This document shows, piece by piece, positions 46,240-57,499 of a stretch of DNA of 64,000 nucleotides. The number at the start of each line of letters is the position of its first letter. Within the stretch, counting starts at the first letter, position 1. The stretch comes from Trematomus loennbergii. Lineage: Eukaryota > Chordata > Actinopteri > Perciformes > Nototheniidae. The translations under genes were made by a program, and so were the position numbers. The DNA is taken from assembly GCA_012861695.1 (NCBI GenBank), contig JAAOOA010000323.1:191001-255000 (forward strand). Direction: 5' to 3'. The notes under the pieces were generated by a model. The model made no database searches, was not told where the DNA came from, and saw only the letters and a list, made by a program, of their open reading frames with translations.

Positions 46240-46440
46240 TTACATTTCATTTAGCTGATGCTTTTATCCAAAGCGACTTACAATTACCAATTACAGGGAC
46301 ATTCTCCCTGGAGTAACTGAAGTGCCTTACTCAGGGGCACACTAGTGGTGGTGATCCTGGCGGGATTTGAACTCACAACCTTCCTATCTTCAGCCCACCT
46401 CACTATCCATTAGACCACCACTATCCTTGTTTTGATTTGA
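46240..46440. mobile_element. Short interspersed repeat (SINE-like)
   Basis: TTTATCCAAAGCGACTTACA, TTACTCAGGGGCACACTAGT and GGATTTGAACTCACAACCTT are hallmark words of a very common fish interspersed repeat with a B-box-like segment. Orientation is not assigned. Confidence 0.65.
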
Positions 46441-47284
46441 TTAGACAGTTAACTTGTTAAATAATACAGACTAGAAAATAATACTTGTGTAAACTCCCTA
46501 AAATGCATTACTGAACATATTACAATGTTTTCAGCCAGCCAGTAAGCAAAAATGATTAAAAAAAAAAACACAAACATATTTGACAAATGAAGTGAAGGTT
46601 GCATCGGCATCAAGGAAACAGCGAGAACAAAGCAAATGTGTGACTCAAGTCCCTTTCAAGCTAACCGGTAAAACGGGCACAAAAATAGAAAAATGAATTA
46701 GCTAATCCAAGACAAGCTTTCCCTTGTGAGCTATCTTTGGAGGCCGCATGCAAGACTGAGATAGTAGAATACACTCTGGTATCCTCAAACCAAAACTTGT
46801 ATCGTTGGTAGTTATCTCCATCTAAAGCAGCAGCTGAACCTGCTGAGAGATTATTATATAATAATAATAATAATATATTAATGCAAATCAAGCACACCAA
46901 AGTCACATATTGGATAAACCTGAGTTTATATTTTCGATTGACATAAGAGAAAAACTAATTAAGTATGACATTGTGTCCGCTCAAAACCCCAGTGTAAGTG
47001 TGATGTGAGCGATTATTTTGGAACACTTCAATCTTAAAATAAATGTAACATCTTTGAATGTAAATATTACCAACAGGAGATTGCAAATTACAAAATCTTG
47101 TAATTTTATTGGGTGACAATTAAAAATACACAAAAGTGTTTTTCACACCAGGGTCATTTGAAAATAACTTTGGTCAACAACTGGAACAAGGCTGACATTC
47201 ACTGCATAGAGCCAAAAATGGACTTGAAGATATGTCTGCAGAGTCAGTCGAAGTGTTAATAACGTGACATAATGAGTGTGAATA
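46441..47284. other. Non-coding, AT-rich
   Basis: No gene or clear repeat structure apart from a short (TAA)n-like run near 46855-46880. Confidence 0.4.
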
Positions 47285-47515
47285 GTGTTGGAAAAGACAA
47301 CCACATCATCAAGATACACATTACAGTTGGTCCCTGTTTTTCATGAGTCAGAAGTGGAGACCTACTTTGGTGCATTTGAGCGCATTGCTGCTGCTCTGCG
47401 CTGGCCAGAAGATGTGTGGGCCATACTTTTACAGTGCAAGCTAGTCGGCAAGGCTCAGGAGTCTTGCTCTTCAACTGAATACAACTGTAATTGTGTTTTG
47501 GGGAATGATATGTAA
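47285..47515 (+). pseudogene. SCAN-like gag fragment of a Ty3/gypsy (Gmr1-like) retrotransposon
   Basis: The frame encodes VPVFHESEVETYFGAFERIA and ALRWPEDVWAILLQCKLVGK AQE. That is the helix pattern 'F-x-E-x-E-V-x-x-Y-F-x-x-F-E-R-x-A' of SCAN domains and of gypsy-type capsids from which SCAN is known to derive. It stops abruptly; no protease or RT is nearby. A short fossil. Confidence 0.65.
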
Positions 47516-49484
47516 GGAAATATTTCAAATAATAGGCTATGAGGTTTCTAAAAGTAGTTTGGTACTCTATTTATGTAAATTCACTGAGGAAGCTATTGCA
47601 AGTGACAGATAGTTGATCAAAATTCTGCTAATATCCAGCAAGAAAGCTTTCACAAGGTTTAATGTGTGTGTGTGGTCTATAACAGAGAAACACACAAGTA
47701 TAATTAAATCTCTTACTTAAATATATTATACCATAAACAATAAGCATAACTTTACCCTTAATCGTACTATATAACATATTCTCTAAGGCTAATTAACTGA
47801 TCAACATGTAGGTTGTTATAACACCATTACAAATATAAACCGCACTGATAGCTCCTTTAACTTACAATGAGACGGGTTAATATGTCATCTAAACATTAGA
47901 GATTGCCAACATTGTCAACATAACACTTCAAATGGAGAAAGTACAGCTAAATAATGCTAACATTAGCTAATGTAGCTTAGCTTTAATATCAATAACAACC
48001 TCAGTTAGCAAACTCCAATAAAACTCAAATGCCGTGCAAGGCTCAATAATGTCCATTTCAGTGTGAGTAACAGTGACTTACTATTGGTCAGCGACGCACA
48101 AAACTCACACGCCATGTTGCCACATTTAGGTCGTCTGACGGCCTCTCTCTTTTTCTCCTAACTCTAGCTGCGCAGCTCCATGTCCTAACAACAAACAACA
48201 ACTATGCCAGATTTGCAATGTTGGGGAGTAGCGACGCTACCGGCTTAGCTAACATATTCAGTAGCTTTACGTAGGCTTTCTACTTTAAAAACAATGTAGC
48301 ATTCCCTGAAGCAAGCTACTTGTACCACCAAGTAGAGGCTTAGGGAGCGTCAGCACCTGATGACAATGAATCTGACGAGGAAGACGCAACTATTTCTTGC
48401 ACCGAAATGGGATGGGCACCGGAACCTGGTATTATTGCAGTGAACCAACACATTAATACTTCTTTCGGTTAACTACGAGGCTTTCACACCGCTCACTCTG
48501 CTGCTGACACGCACCTCATCTGCCCCAGTTACACACTCTCAAGATGGCACTCGTAGCTACCCACATTCAAATGATCTTCAAGTGACCGCTTGCTCCTGTT
48601 TACAGACCTGCTGCGATACTGTCCAGTGTGATAGTGATGCCAAGTGACGACTTTATATAACACAACTCTATTCAAACCAATGCTTTAAATGTACAGATAT
48701 GATTGTGAGGAAGCGCACACACTCCCTCACTAACATATTGGCTTAACTATTTGTTGTTATGAAAGGTAGTCTATTTTTCTTCAGAATTGTCTTTATTTCA
48801 GTTAAAGTTATAAAAGCAGCTTTCACAGACAAATTAATAAAATGCATCTAAATTAATATAACAGTCTTTAAAACTCACAATCACAAAGTAATCCCATGTC
48901 CTTTGTTCAGAGCTGGAAGCCATCTTGTTCCAGTGCTTTTGAAAGAAACCCTCTCTCCATGTATTGGTTTTTCACCTGCACCTCACATTGCAACAATGAT
49001 CATAACAGTTAATGAAAAGTACATTTAAGAGTAGTATTGCCCTTTGACTTCAAGCTGTATATGTGTAAAGACAATTAATGGCTGTATCATCCACAGAATT
49101 TGTAGTTATAAAAACTATTGTTTGTAGCACTAAATGTAAGTGTACTTCTGTCTTAACAGGTGCCTATTCAAGATCAATCCGCAAAAAACAGCACTCTTTA
49201 GTGTTTATAATTGTTATCTTTGTCACAAAATGTTGGCTATTGTTAAATGTTGAAATGTTTCATTGCCGGTCTATTTTGCTTTATTATTATTATTATTATT
49301 TCAAATATTTTTATTTATTGTTTTTATTTTTGTGATGTATATTATTATTTTCAAATATATATGATATATAAATATATATATTCGTGTGATCTTTTCTGCA
49401 AAACATCTGACAGTTAAAGTAAACTTGGGCTTTTGCAAGTAAAATGACATGTTTTCTTGTGTTTTACATGTAAATGGTCTCAGA
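47516..49484. other. No gene seen
   Basis: AT-rich DNA with small frames and a (TTA)n tract near 49280-49300. The block 47930-48130 contains repeated GCTAAC/TTAGCTAA words. Nothing can be assigned. Confidence 0.4.
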
Positions 49485-49670
49485 TTTCGTGAAGTTTGCT
49501 GACGACACGACCGTCATCGGCCAGATCACCGACGGTGACAAGACGGCGTACAGAGAAGAGGTCAAAAACCTGACATCTTGGTGCTAGGATAACAACCTCC
49601 AATCTCAACGTCAGCAAAACCAAGGAGCTGATTGTGGATTACAGGAAGCAAGTTGTCCCAATCCAAAAGG
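49485..49670 (+). mobile_element. LINE RT fragment, a third type
   Basis: Encodes VKFADDTTVIGQITDGD and, after a stop and shift, NVSKTKELIVDYRKQ. This YADDT-x-V-x-G type with 'KTKELIVDYR' is the RT core of a CR1/Rex1-like LINE. Only about 180 bp remain. Confidence 0.7.
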
Positions 49671-49971
49671 TGGGATCAGTTGATTTGAAGAAAAATAGGT
49701 CCAAACTTATACAGGGTTTTTACCTTCTCTCGTTACAACATTATAATCATACTAAACCTATCATGCTGTGATCATGTTCTAATATGAAACTTTAATTCAC
49801 AGTTTTACATTTATTACCAAAGTTGTAACTTCAACTGCCCAATTCAGTTGTGACATTTAAAATCTCCCGATAGAATTTAGAGGCATTTCCTCATAAAAGA
49901 CCGGTGATAATAAAAAGCACATTCAAACTTTCTTTCACCAAATCAGTTCACATCAATTCCATACCTTTTTT

Positions 49972-50195
49972 CCGACACAGATGGCGGGTACCAACATTCA
50001 CAAACACATACCTATATCCCCCATGTATTCGGAGGAAGATCGTCACAGGTGGCGGTTACTAATACTCACAAACATACTCCTATATCCGACACAGATGGCG
50101 GGTACTAACATTCACAAACACATACCTATATCCCGCATGTATTCGGAGGAAGATCGTCACAGGTGGCGGTTACTAATACTCACAAACCCACTCCT
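49972..50195. repeat. ~112-bp direct duplication
   Basis: CCGACACAGATGGCGGGTAC to ACTAATACTCACAAAC(A/C)CACTCCTAT is present twice in tandem (starts near 49973 and 50087), with only a few differences. No coding function is apparent. Confidence 0.85.
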
Positions 50196-50880
50196 ATCAT
50201 TCCACTCATTCAACCCAGAAATTCACTCCACTTTCAACAAAGAAATTCGAGAGATATTTACCAAGTTTGAGAGAACCTTACCGAGAGCAAAAACCCAGCT
50301 CTGAAGGAGAGCGCTTTACCGAGAGAGAGCATACCAGGGGAACCCCCCCCCCCCCTCTCTCTCACTCTCTCCAAAAAAAGGAAGTTCCTCCCCATCTGCC
50401 AGTGTCTTTATGCTCGAAAACAGGATAGAAAACCCTCCTCCATACCCATATTTGTGGAAACTGGACATGGCCTCTGATGTACAGGACTGGACATGGCCAG
50501 ACATGTGCTATGGCATAAGACACACCTTCCCATGTTTGTGTAAAAAGGACATGACCCCTACTCTGCAGGACTTGCAAAATATTATTCTCGGCTATAACAT
50601 AACCACCTTTTTGGGCCTCAATGTATTTCTCCTTAAGTCAGGAGCCCCCTCCCTGTGTACTGCTGTGAGGGAGAGGGAAGAAACTGCCTCTTCTCTTATC
50701 AGTGACACCCATAAACCATAATAGGCCTTACACACTCAACTTAACAAACCACTTGCTTTTTGTTTATACTGTAAATATAGAACATCATAAAATATGAAAC
50801 ATTTTCATTGTGGGTTATACAAGAATATGATTGACTATATTTGATTAAACTAACTTTCGTTTTAATTATTCAACCTAATA
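50196..50880. other. Non-coding
   Basis: Contains a short C run (50346-50357) and a CTCTCT tract. The frame at 50410-50721 has no recognisable domain. Confidence 0.4.
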
Positions 50881-51480
50881 TGAAGATCTCAACAGTGGTC
50901 AAGCTTGTCAGGTGTTGCAGTCTCAAAGTCATGTAGGTGGATCCTCACATAATGCCTAATCTGGAGGTATTTAAAGAAATCCGCCCTAGCCAGCCCATAC
51001 TTTTCCTGAAGCTGCTGGAATGATGCAAATGTACCACGGATGTATAAATCGCCGACGCTACCCATTCCTAACTCTCTCCATCTGTCAAAGGTTCCATCCA
51101 TAATTGAAGCGTAAACGATGGGTTTAATGATAGGGGAACATTGAAGGACAGGGCCCTAAGTTTAAGTTGTTTTGTAATTTGTCTCCAAATCTGAATGGTA
51201 TTATGAATAATCGGGTTATTATTATAGTATGACTTTTTAAGACGCATGGGAGACATAACTATGGCACCAAGAGAGGAGGGTAGGCAGTCTCCTCGTTCCA
51301 AGTCAAGCCTGTCTGCGAGTACGACTGTCTCGTCTAACCAGTAGGAGACACAACGAATATTTTCCGCCCAGTAATAGCGCATAAAGTCTGGCAGAGCCAG
51401 CCCGCCTTTCGTCTTAGTCTTGCACAAGTGACCTTTCTTAATCCTATGGGATTTATAGTTCCAAATAAAGGGGAGAATTA
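50881..51480 (-). mobile_element. L1-clade LINE ORF2 C-terminal fragment
   Basis: On the minus strand two overlapping frames encode KTKGGLALPDFMRYYWAENI with R, then a Trp/Leu-rich part, and WRELGMGSVGDLYIRGTFAS with FQQLQEKYGL. That is the standard C-terminal region of L1 ORF2 proteins. A frameshift near 51085 separates the two. The rest of the element (RT, endonuclease) is absent. Confidence 0.8.
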
Positions 51481-52763
51481 TCTAATCTAGTTTTGTGAAA
51501 AAGGCTTTAGTGATATTTAAAGGTAAGTTCTGAAAAAGGTATAACAGCTGAGGGAGAAAGATCATCTTGACCGTCTTTACTCTTCATTTACTATTTCCAT
51601 GTAACTACTCTCTCTCCTCTCAATAAGTGATCGGGGGCGTCACTCTCCAGCTTAACCAATCACTTCGCTCTATTCCCAAGAGCCTATCATAGCGCTCTAC
51701 TAAACCTTTTAAATCTGCTCTCCCCCTCTGACAGCTGTCATTTCAGGTGACTCAACGCAACTCTCCTCCCCCCCCTTATCACCTCCTGTCCCTCTGAATC
51801 CAGGGTCAAGCTAAGCCCCTCCTCTTCAGACCGACCCAACTATCCTTCACCACCACCAGTGTCTAGACCCCAGGGGCGTTTCATCAGATCGGTTCTGCCC
51901 TCCCGATACTTCCTGCACAACGGGGCCTAATCGCCAAAATCACCATTACATTAATTTGTGTATCTCTGCAATAAATATATACATCAAAACCATCTCTCCT
52001 GATTGAACTGAGGACATATTGTTTATCCTGTTTCTTTTATTTTTAACAATATGATTTGTTGATTACAGTGTACTCTAACTTATTCTGAATATCTTATTGT
52101 GTGTCTACCATAGAACCTCTGGAGGTAAGTATATTGTTGATGTTTATATGCATAGTTATCTCTTTTTTTAATAACAGTTTCAACTTTAGTGCAATGCCTT
52201 GTTTACTACTTGTTTCTGCATCTACAACTAAATATATAAGTACATCTAATCTCATCTAAATAAACCTAAATAAAAGTATTTTATTTCTGCTTCCAACCTG
52301 ATTCAACGGAGGTGAAAGGACTTAAGGAATAATCCTAAAATTCCATTTTAACTCTGAACTCTAAATGAGCTGATTGTAATCTGTAAACACAAACAATATG
52401 CAGGAATGTGAGTCTGTTTCAAAGGCATTTTTCTTTTAGTTTGGTTTGATGATATAAACAGAACAGAATCAAACTGGAAACATCGTACATATTCTCTATA
52501 TCAATAAGTCATTGGTTCTTCTTTTAGACCAGAACAGACTGATAACTCAACAGGAACTGCCAAACACATCCCAATGGAAGTTTAAAGTCACAACATTTCA
52601 TTAACCAAACAGATTATTAGAGAAACTACTCTGCAGATGAATCAGTCAGTGGTTATAGTATAAATCAGAAAAGTAGTATGACAACAACATTAAACATATT
52701 CAAAACTTCTGTTGATAAAGATGGAGTTTATATGAAGTCATGTATGAATATTGTCAACAGAAT
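51481..52763. other. Non-coding
   Basis: 51580-52010 is a pyrimidine-rich block ending in an AATAAATATATAC stretch that might be an LTR or a retroelement 3' end; no partner was found. The remainder is AT-rich and contains the downstream flank of zinc-finger gene C. Confidence 0.35.
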
Positions 52764-52806
52764 TTATACAACCAGACAGATTTTTCTCATGTGAATTGTC
52801 GTAGGA

Positions 52807-55800
52807 CTAATTAATTGTCCTCTTTTTTGTTGCACATGCAGATTTGACTTGGAAAATGTCAGGTTCAGAAGAGTCTCCAGGGTTGTCCTCAGTCTCTGGT
52901 TGTAAATGTCTCTCGAGATCTGAGTTCCTGGCTGGTTCTGGTCCTCCACAGACCTCTCCATCAGCTTCTGTTTCCATGTGTTCAGCTGAGCTGCTGGCTG
53001 GAGGCTCTGCCTCTCTGTTCTCCTCAGTTTGAGTTTGATGAAGCTGTGAGGACTGACGACCAACACACTTATGGCTTTTGACCTTATGACTCCAGGTGAA
53101 TTTTTTGTCACAAACACTGCAGCTGTATGGTTTCTCTCCTGTGTGGATTCTAATGTGGCACTTTATAGACCCTCCAGAAAAACGCGGGCTAAAATCCTTG
53201 ATTATGCGGGCTAAATCCTTGATTATGCGGGCTAAAATCCTTGATTATGCGATTAAACATGCGGGGTTTTTATGCGAAATATGCGGAGAAGTTGCGAAAT
53301 ATGAGGAAATGTGCGAAAAGTTGCGAAATATGCGGGAGGCGGAAAAAAGGTGATTCTTCTCCCACACCCTGTTACTAGGCTACTACTGAATGAAAGGAAG
53401 CCCTTTTAAAGAGTTCCTATGATAAACAAGCATACTAGAAGCAAGATACATCACAAAGTCTTATTTATGTATTTATATATGGGCTATTTTAATCACTCTC
53501 TCACACACACACACACACACTCTTCTCCGCCTCATTCTGTTTTCATGTACTCGTTCGTTATCTGACCAGCTTCAATCTTGTAGGCTACTCACCTCGTTTC
53601 TTGTGGCCCTCGAAACGGTTTTGGAGGTTGATGCCTCGGTGAACGTGAGTTGTTTTACTTTCTTGGCCGCAGCAGCAGAAAGCATCCCCCCACTTTCGTG
53701 CAAGACATCTGCGTACTGCTTAGCCCGGTCTTTCGCAGAAATGTTCGTTGGCAAATGGGATGGATTCGATTTGTTCATCTTGGTCAGAGCCGTATAATAG
53801 TATAATTATAATAGTATATAATAATAATAGTATAATAGTAGGCTATAATAATCTATATGGCGCTGGTCTAGTTGCTTTTCTCTCTCGTGTGAGTTCCACA
53901 CATTCACTCTACGGTGTTGTTTACCTGCGCGAGCTGATGACATCACTACTCACGTTAACTTTTTTTTTCCTCAATTTTGTGTGGAAAAATGCGGGAATTA
54001 TGCGACCTTTTAATAAATATGCGGCCTTTTAAAAATATGCGCCATTTTGCTGATTATGCGGGAAATTATGCGATCGCATAATCGCGTTTTTCTGGAGGGT
54101 CTAACTTTAAACTTCCTCTCACTGCAAAAGATTTCTTACAAATTGAGCAGATGTATGGTTTCTCTCCTGTGTGTATTCTCATGTGCAGATTAAAATATCC
54201 TTTCCATGCAAATGTTTTCTCACAGACTGAGCAGCTGAATGGTTTCTCTCCTGCACTACGTCTTGAATCACTGACAGGGTATGGTTTATTTCTCTGAGAG
54301 TTTGAATCTGGTTCTCTGGTCTCCTTCCAATCAGCCCTGTCTTCAGTCTCAGGTTCTGAGAATCTCCAGGGTTTGTCCTCAGTCTCTGGTTGTAAATGTC
54401 TCTCTGGATCTGAGTTCCTGGCTGGTTCTGGTCCTCCACAGTCTTCTCCATCAGCTTCTGTTTCCATGTGTTCAGCTGAGCTGCTGGCTGGAGGCTCTGC
54501 CTCTCTGTTCTCCTCAGTTTGAGTTTGATGAAGCTGTGAGGACTGACGACCAACACACTTATGTCTTTTGACATGATGACTCCAGGTGAATCTTTTGTCA
54601 CAAACACTGCAGCTGTATGGTTTCTCTCCTGTGTGGACTCTCATGTGTCTATTTAAATCTCCACTCTGTGTAAAATATTTCTTACAAAATGAGCAGCTGT
54701 ATGGTTTCTCTCCTGTGTGGTTTCTCATGTGGTGCTTTAAACTTCTTCTATGTGAAAAAGATTTCTTACAGACTGAGCAGCTGAATGGTTTCTCTCCTGT
54801 ACTACGTCTTGAATCACTGACAGAGTTTTGTTTATTTCTCTGAGAGTTTGAACCTGGTTCTCTGGTCTCCTTCCAATCTCCACCGTCTTCAGTGTCAGGT
54901 TCAGAAGAGTCTCCAGGGTTGTCCTCAGTCCCTGGTTGTAAATGTCTCTCTGGATCTGAGTTCCTGGCTGGTTCTGGTCCTCCACAGTCCTCTCCATCAG
55001 CTTCTGTTTCCAGGTGTTCAGTTTGTCTTTGATGAAGCCGAGAGGACTGAGGTTTCTCTTCATCATCTTCACTCTTCACAGGGACAGCAGTGAATGTGGA
55101 CTTGATGATATCAGCCTCCTCCAGCCCTTGAAGCTGCTCTCCCTCCTGACTGATCCAGAGTTCCTCCTGTTCCTCTTTAATGTGGGGCTCTGGGTCCTCC
55201 TGGTCCAGACTGGAGCTCCACTCCTGCTGCTCAGGGGAACCTCTTCTTTAACCACCACCAGCTGCTGGACGTCTGCAGGAAACAGGAAGCACATATTCAG
55301 AGAAACTCTAGAGTATTAGAATTTAAAATGTAATGACCATTACCAACATTAACATTTCAAATGCTTGCCTATCATTTAGCTAAGTCCCGCCCCTTTGTAT
55401 GTCTGTTGGCTCAATTGTCTGTCAATTACAACTTTTTTCCTGATGCTCCGGAGAGTTTCAGGAAAACAGGCGAGTTAGTACTGTAGCTGATATTAAAGGA
55501 AGTTATACTGCTTAGTTTGGACAGGGTGAGCGTGGGGCGAAGTTTCTTCTTTTCTGTTTGCAGATATGAGTTTCTACATGTAGGTTTGTGTAATTCATGA
55601 TCATGTTAGTTATCAGGGTTAGATCTGCATTTACTGGCTGTATGAGCTGATGGTGCATTTTAGTGATTGTTTTTAAGGTAAAAGGGCGCTGCTATTGCAG
55701 AGCTCGCTGTGCCCTTAATGCACACGTAGCAAATAGGTAGGAATGGAGGTGCCAAATCTCTTTCTTAAATTCTTAAATTCTCAAAAATCCACTCTTTTTC

Positions 55801-56346
55801 TCAAAATGTTGAAGTTGGAGTAATGAGGCTAATGTTAAAAGTCAAAGTTACTTTAGTTGTTACATTAAAATATCAAACACTGAGACCAGTGTCAGTGTAA
55901 GCTTGCTGACTGCCACTCGTCCACCGGCAGACATCGATCCCCTATTGATATACAATTAAATAAACTTAACACTAAGTAAGGAAATCTGTGTTTGGTATAT
56001 TATGTCTTTGTTGTAACAATGCTTCTTGGCAATACATCTGATAACGTTGGAAAGCCTGTTTTCTTACCTTTCAAATGGGCCACATTGGTGAGGAACGTGC
56101 ATTCGTGAGAGTTAATCAAGGGAGAGTTCAAAGAGAGAGATAATAAAGAGGGAACAGACCTGCTCTGTGGATCTGAAGCTGAGGCTGTAAAACAGCGTCC
56201 AGTAGTTTCCGCTGTCTCTCGTTCTCCTGTTTTGAACGAGACAGTTCCTCCTCGTACTCTGCTATCGTTCTTTCAAACAGAACAAAGATGTCTTCAGCAG
56301 CCGCAGTGAGTCGCTGCTTCACCAACGAGAGCAGCACAACACTCAT
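52807..56346 (-). CDS. Zinc-finger gene C: C2H2 protein with acidic leader, interrupted by a transposon
   Basis: Probably a nuclear DNA-binding protein. Exon 1 (56346-56160) starts [20 protein letters not shown] and contains a coiled-coil-like [20 protein letters not shown]. The donor is GCAG/GTCTGT, phase 1. Exon 2 begins at 55272 after TTTCCTGCAG with the [13 protein letters not shown] leader, acidic linker, fingers 1-3 (54780-54550), a second linker, finger 4 (about 54240) and finger 5. Finger 5 is split by a 938-bp transposon (53166-54103). Past the transposon the frame resumes with the rest of finger 5, finger 6 and a third linker, and ends at TAG (52809-52807). One base is missing near 55238 (CCCC where loci A and B have CCCCC), shifting the leader. 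Fingers 3 and 6 are of the HKC type. Without the transposon and this base the gene would be open. Confidence 0.75.
53166..54103 (-). mobile_element. 938-bp DNA transposon inserted in zinc finger 5 of gene C
   Basis: Perfect 21-bp terminal inverted repeats beginning TAGACCCTCCAGAAAAACGC. They are flanked by a 6-bp target duplication ACTTTA (53160-53165 and 54104-54109). Removing the element and one duplicate restores the finger ([14 protein letters not shown]). The right side has extra ATGCGATCGCAT palindromes. A 22-bp unit (GCGGGCTAAAATCCTTGATT plus AT) is repeated three times near the left end. It encodes one candidate transposase exon (53593-53778). The family is uncertain; TAGACC ends suggest a hAT relative, but 6 bp is not the usual 8-bp duplication. 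Confidence 0.85.
53593..53778 (-). CDS. Candidate first exon of the inserted transposon's protein
   Basis: Starts [20 protein letters not shown], then [20 protein letters not shown], and ends RATRNE at a strong donor, GAG/GTGAGT (53593/53592). The 'R-x(5)-LHE-x-GG-x-L' stretch resembles the N-terminus of CGGBP1, a host protein known to derive from a hAT transposase. No further exons with catalytic residues were found in 938 bp, so the copy is non-autonomous. Similarity judged by eye. Confidence 0.4.
55273..56159 (-). other. Intron of zinc-finger gene C
   Basis: 887 bp, GT-AG, phase 1. No repeats of note. Loci A and B keep only the last ~40 bp of this intron. Confidence 0.7.
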
Positions 56347-56370
56347 GTTTACTAAATCACCACTTCCTGT

Positions 56371-56675
56371 TAAACACACCGTTTCTCCGTGCGCTTCAGT
56401 CTCTGTCAACACACCGTTTCTCCGTGTGCTTCAGTCTCCGTCAGACACACCGTTTCTCCGCGTGCTTCAGTCTCCGTCAGACACACAGTTTCTCCGTGTG
56501 CTTCAGTCTCCGTTAAACACACTGTTTCTCTTTGTGCTTCAGTCTCTGTTAAACACACCGTTTCTCCGTGTGCTTCAGTCTCTGTTAAACACACCGTTTC
56601 TCCGTGTGCTTCAGTCTCTGTTAAACACACCGTTTCTCCGTGTGCTTCAGTCTCTGTTAAACACACTGTTTCTCT
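56371..56675. repeat. 36-bp minisatellite, about 8 copies, directly upstream of gene C start codon
   Basis: The plus-strand unit is AAACACACCGTTTCTCCGTG plus TGCTTCAGTCTCTGTT. On the gene strand it gives the 12-residue repeat CLTETEAHGETV in one frame. One copy near 56408 is two bases short, so that frame does not run into the MSVV start codon. It lies in the 5' leader of gene C. Confidence 0.9.
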
Positions 56676-56830
56676 CTGAAGCTTCCTGAGCTGCTGTTCA
56701 GCTGGACGGCAGGAAGCAGAGGTTTGGGAGGATGACGTCCCTGATGCCGTTTAGATTTCTCCAGCACCACAGGGGGTCCCATGTGGATGGCAGCTCCTTC
56801 CTCAGCAGATCCAGTTCTCCAGAATTGTCC
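56676..56830 (-). other. Upstream leader of zinc-finger gene C
   Basis: Begins after a TATTAG acceptor-like end (about 56829) with GACAATTCTGGAGAACTGG, shared with 2225-2295. It probably forms one 5' exon with the minisatellite and the start codon (56830-56160). The coding look of this stretch in two frames is not supported by any domain. Confidence 0.45.
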
Positions 56831-57404
56831 TAATAAAAGAGAAAACAAGAGAAAAAGAAAAAAATTAATTAATCTTATAAACAAATGATGATTGCAAAAT
56901 GATGACCATGACCATCCTAAAGGATTATTTAAAATTCCGTACTGTTTTGGTTTTAAAAATGTCTATATCTATAAAAAACATGTGCAAGTGTTTGCTCAAA
57001 ATACCAAACACACAGAAAACACGGTATAACACCCTTATTACTTATCGTAATTGCAAATCCAACCCATCAATTAGCATCGTGAGAGTACACAGAATCGATA
57101 GGTATCTAGATCATCACTCCATGATAAGAACTCACGACAACAACCTATCATAGCCAATAACAAATAAATGTAACTTATTTTGTTGTTCATTCATATCTTA
57201 TTTGACCTAGTTAACATTTATTTATGCATATTTTTTTATCTCTCCAGTTTTAAACGATATTTTTGGTTTACTGTTCTAGTATACATTGGAATGATTTCAA
57301 ACCTGTTTATCCCAATAATTATACATAAATTGTGATTAAACTGTTTGAGACCCACTGAGATAACTAGACTAAAGTGAACTATCTAAACACTCAGAGTCCT
57401 TTAC

Positions 57405-57456
57405 CTCACGGCGCTGTAGTTATCAGCCTCTCAGGAGAGAGCTCTCCTCTTATATC
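57405..57456 (-). promoter_or_regulatory. Putative promoter and first non-coding exon of zinc-finger gene C
   Basis: Minus strand: GATATAAGAG (57456-57449 core) and about 45 bp later a donor, GTGAG/GTAAAGG (exon end 57405). The same arrangement recurs at 7041-7150, which supports it as an inherited unit rather than chance. The transcription start is inferred near 57425. Confidence 0.4.
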
Positions 57457-57499
57457 CGTTAGCGCAGCTAGCACCAGGTGCTAATAACAACAGCGCCGG

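Noticed and set aside
56406..56666. 86-residue CLTETEAHGETV repeat protein
   Set aside because: It is the 36-bp minisatellite in the leader of zinc-finger gene C, and its frame does not join the start codon.
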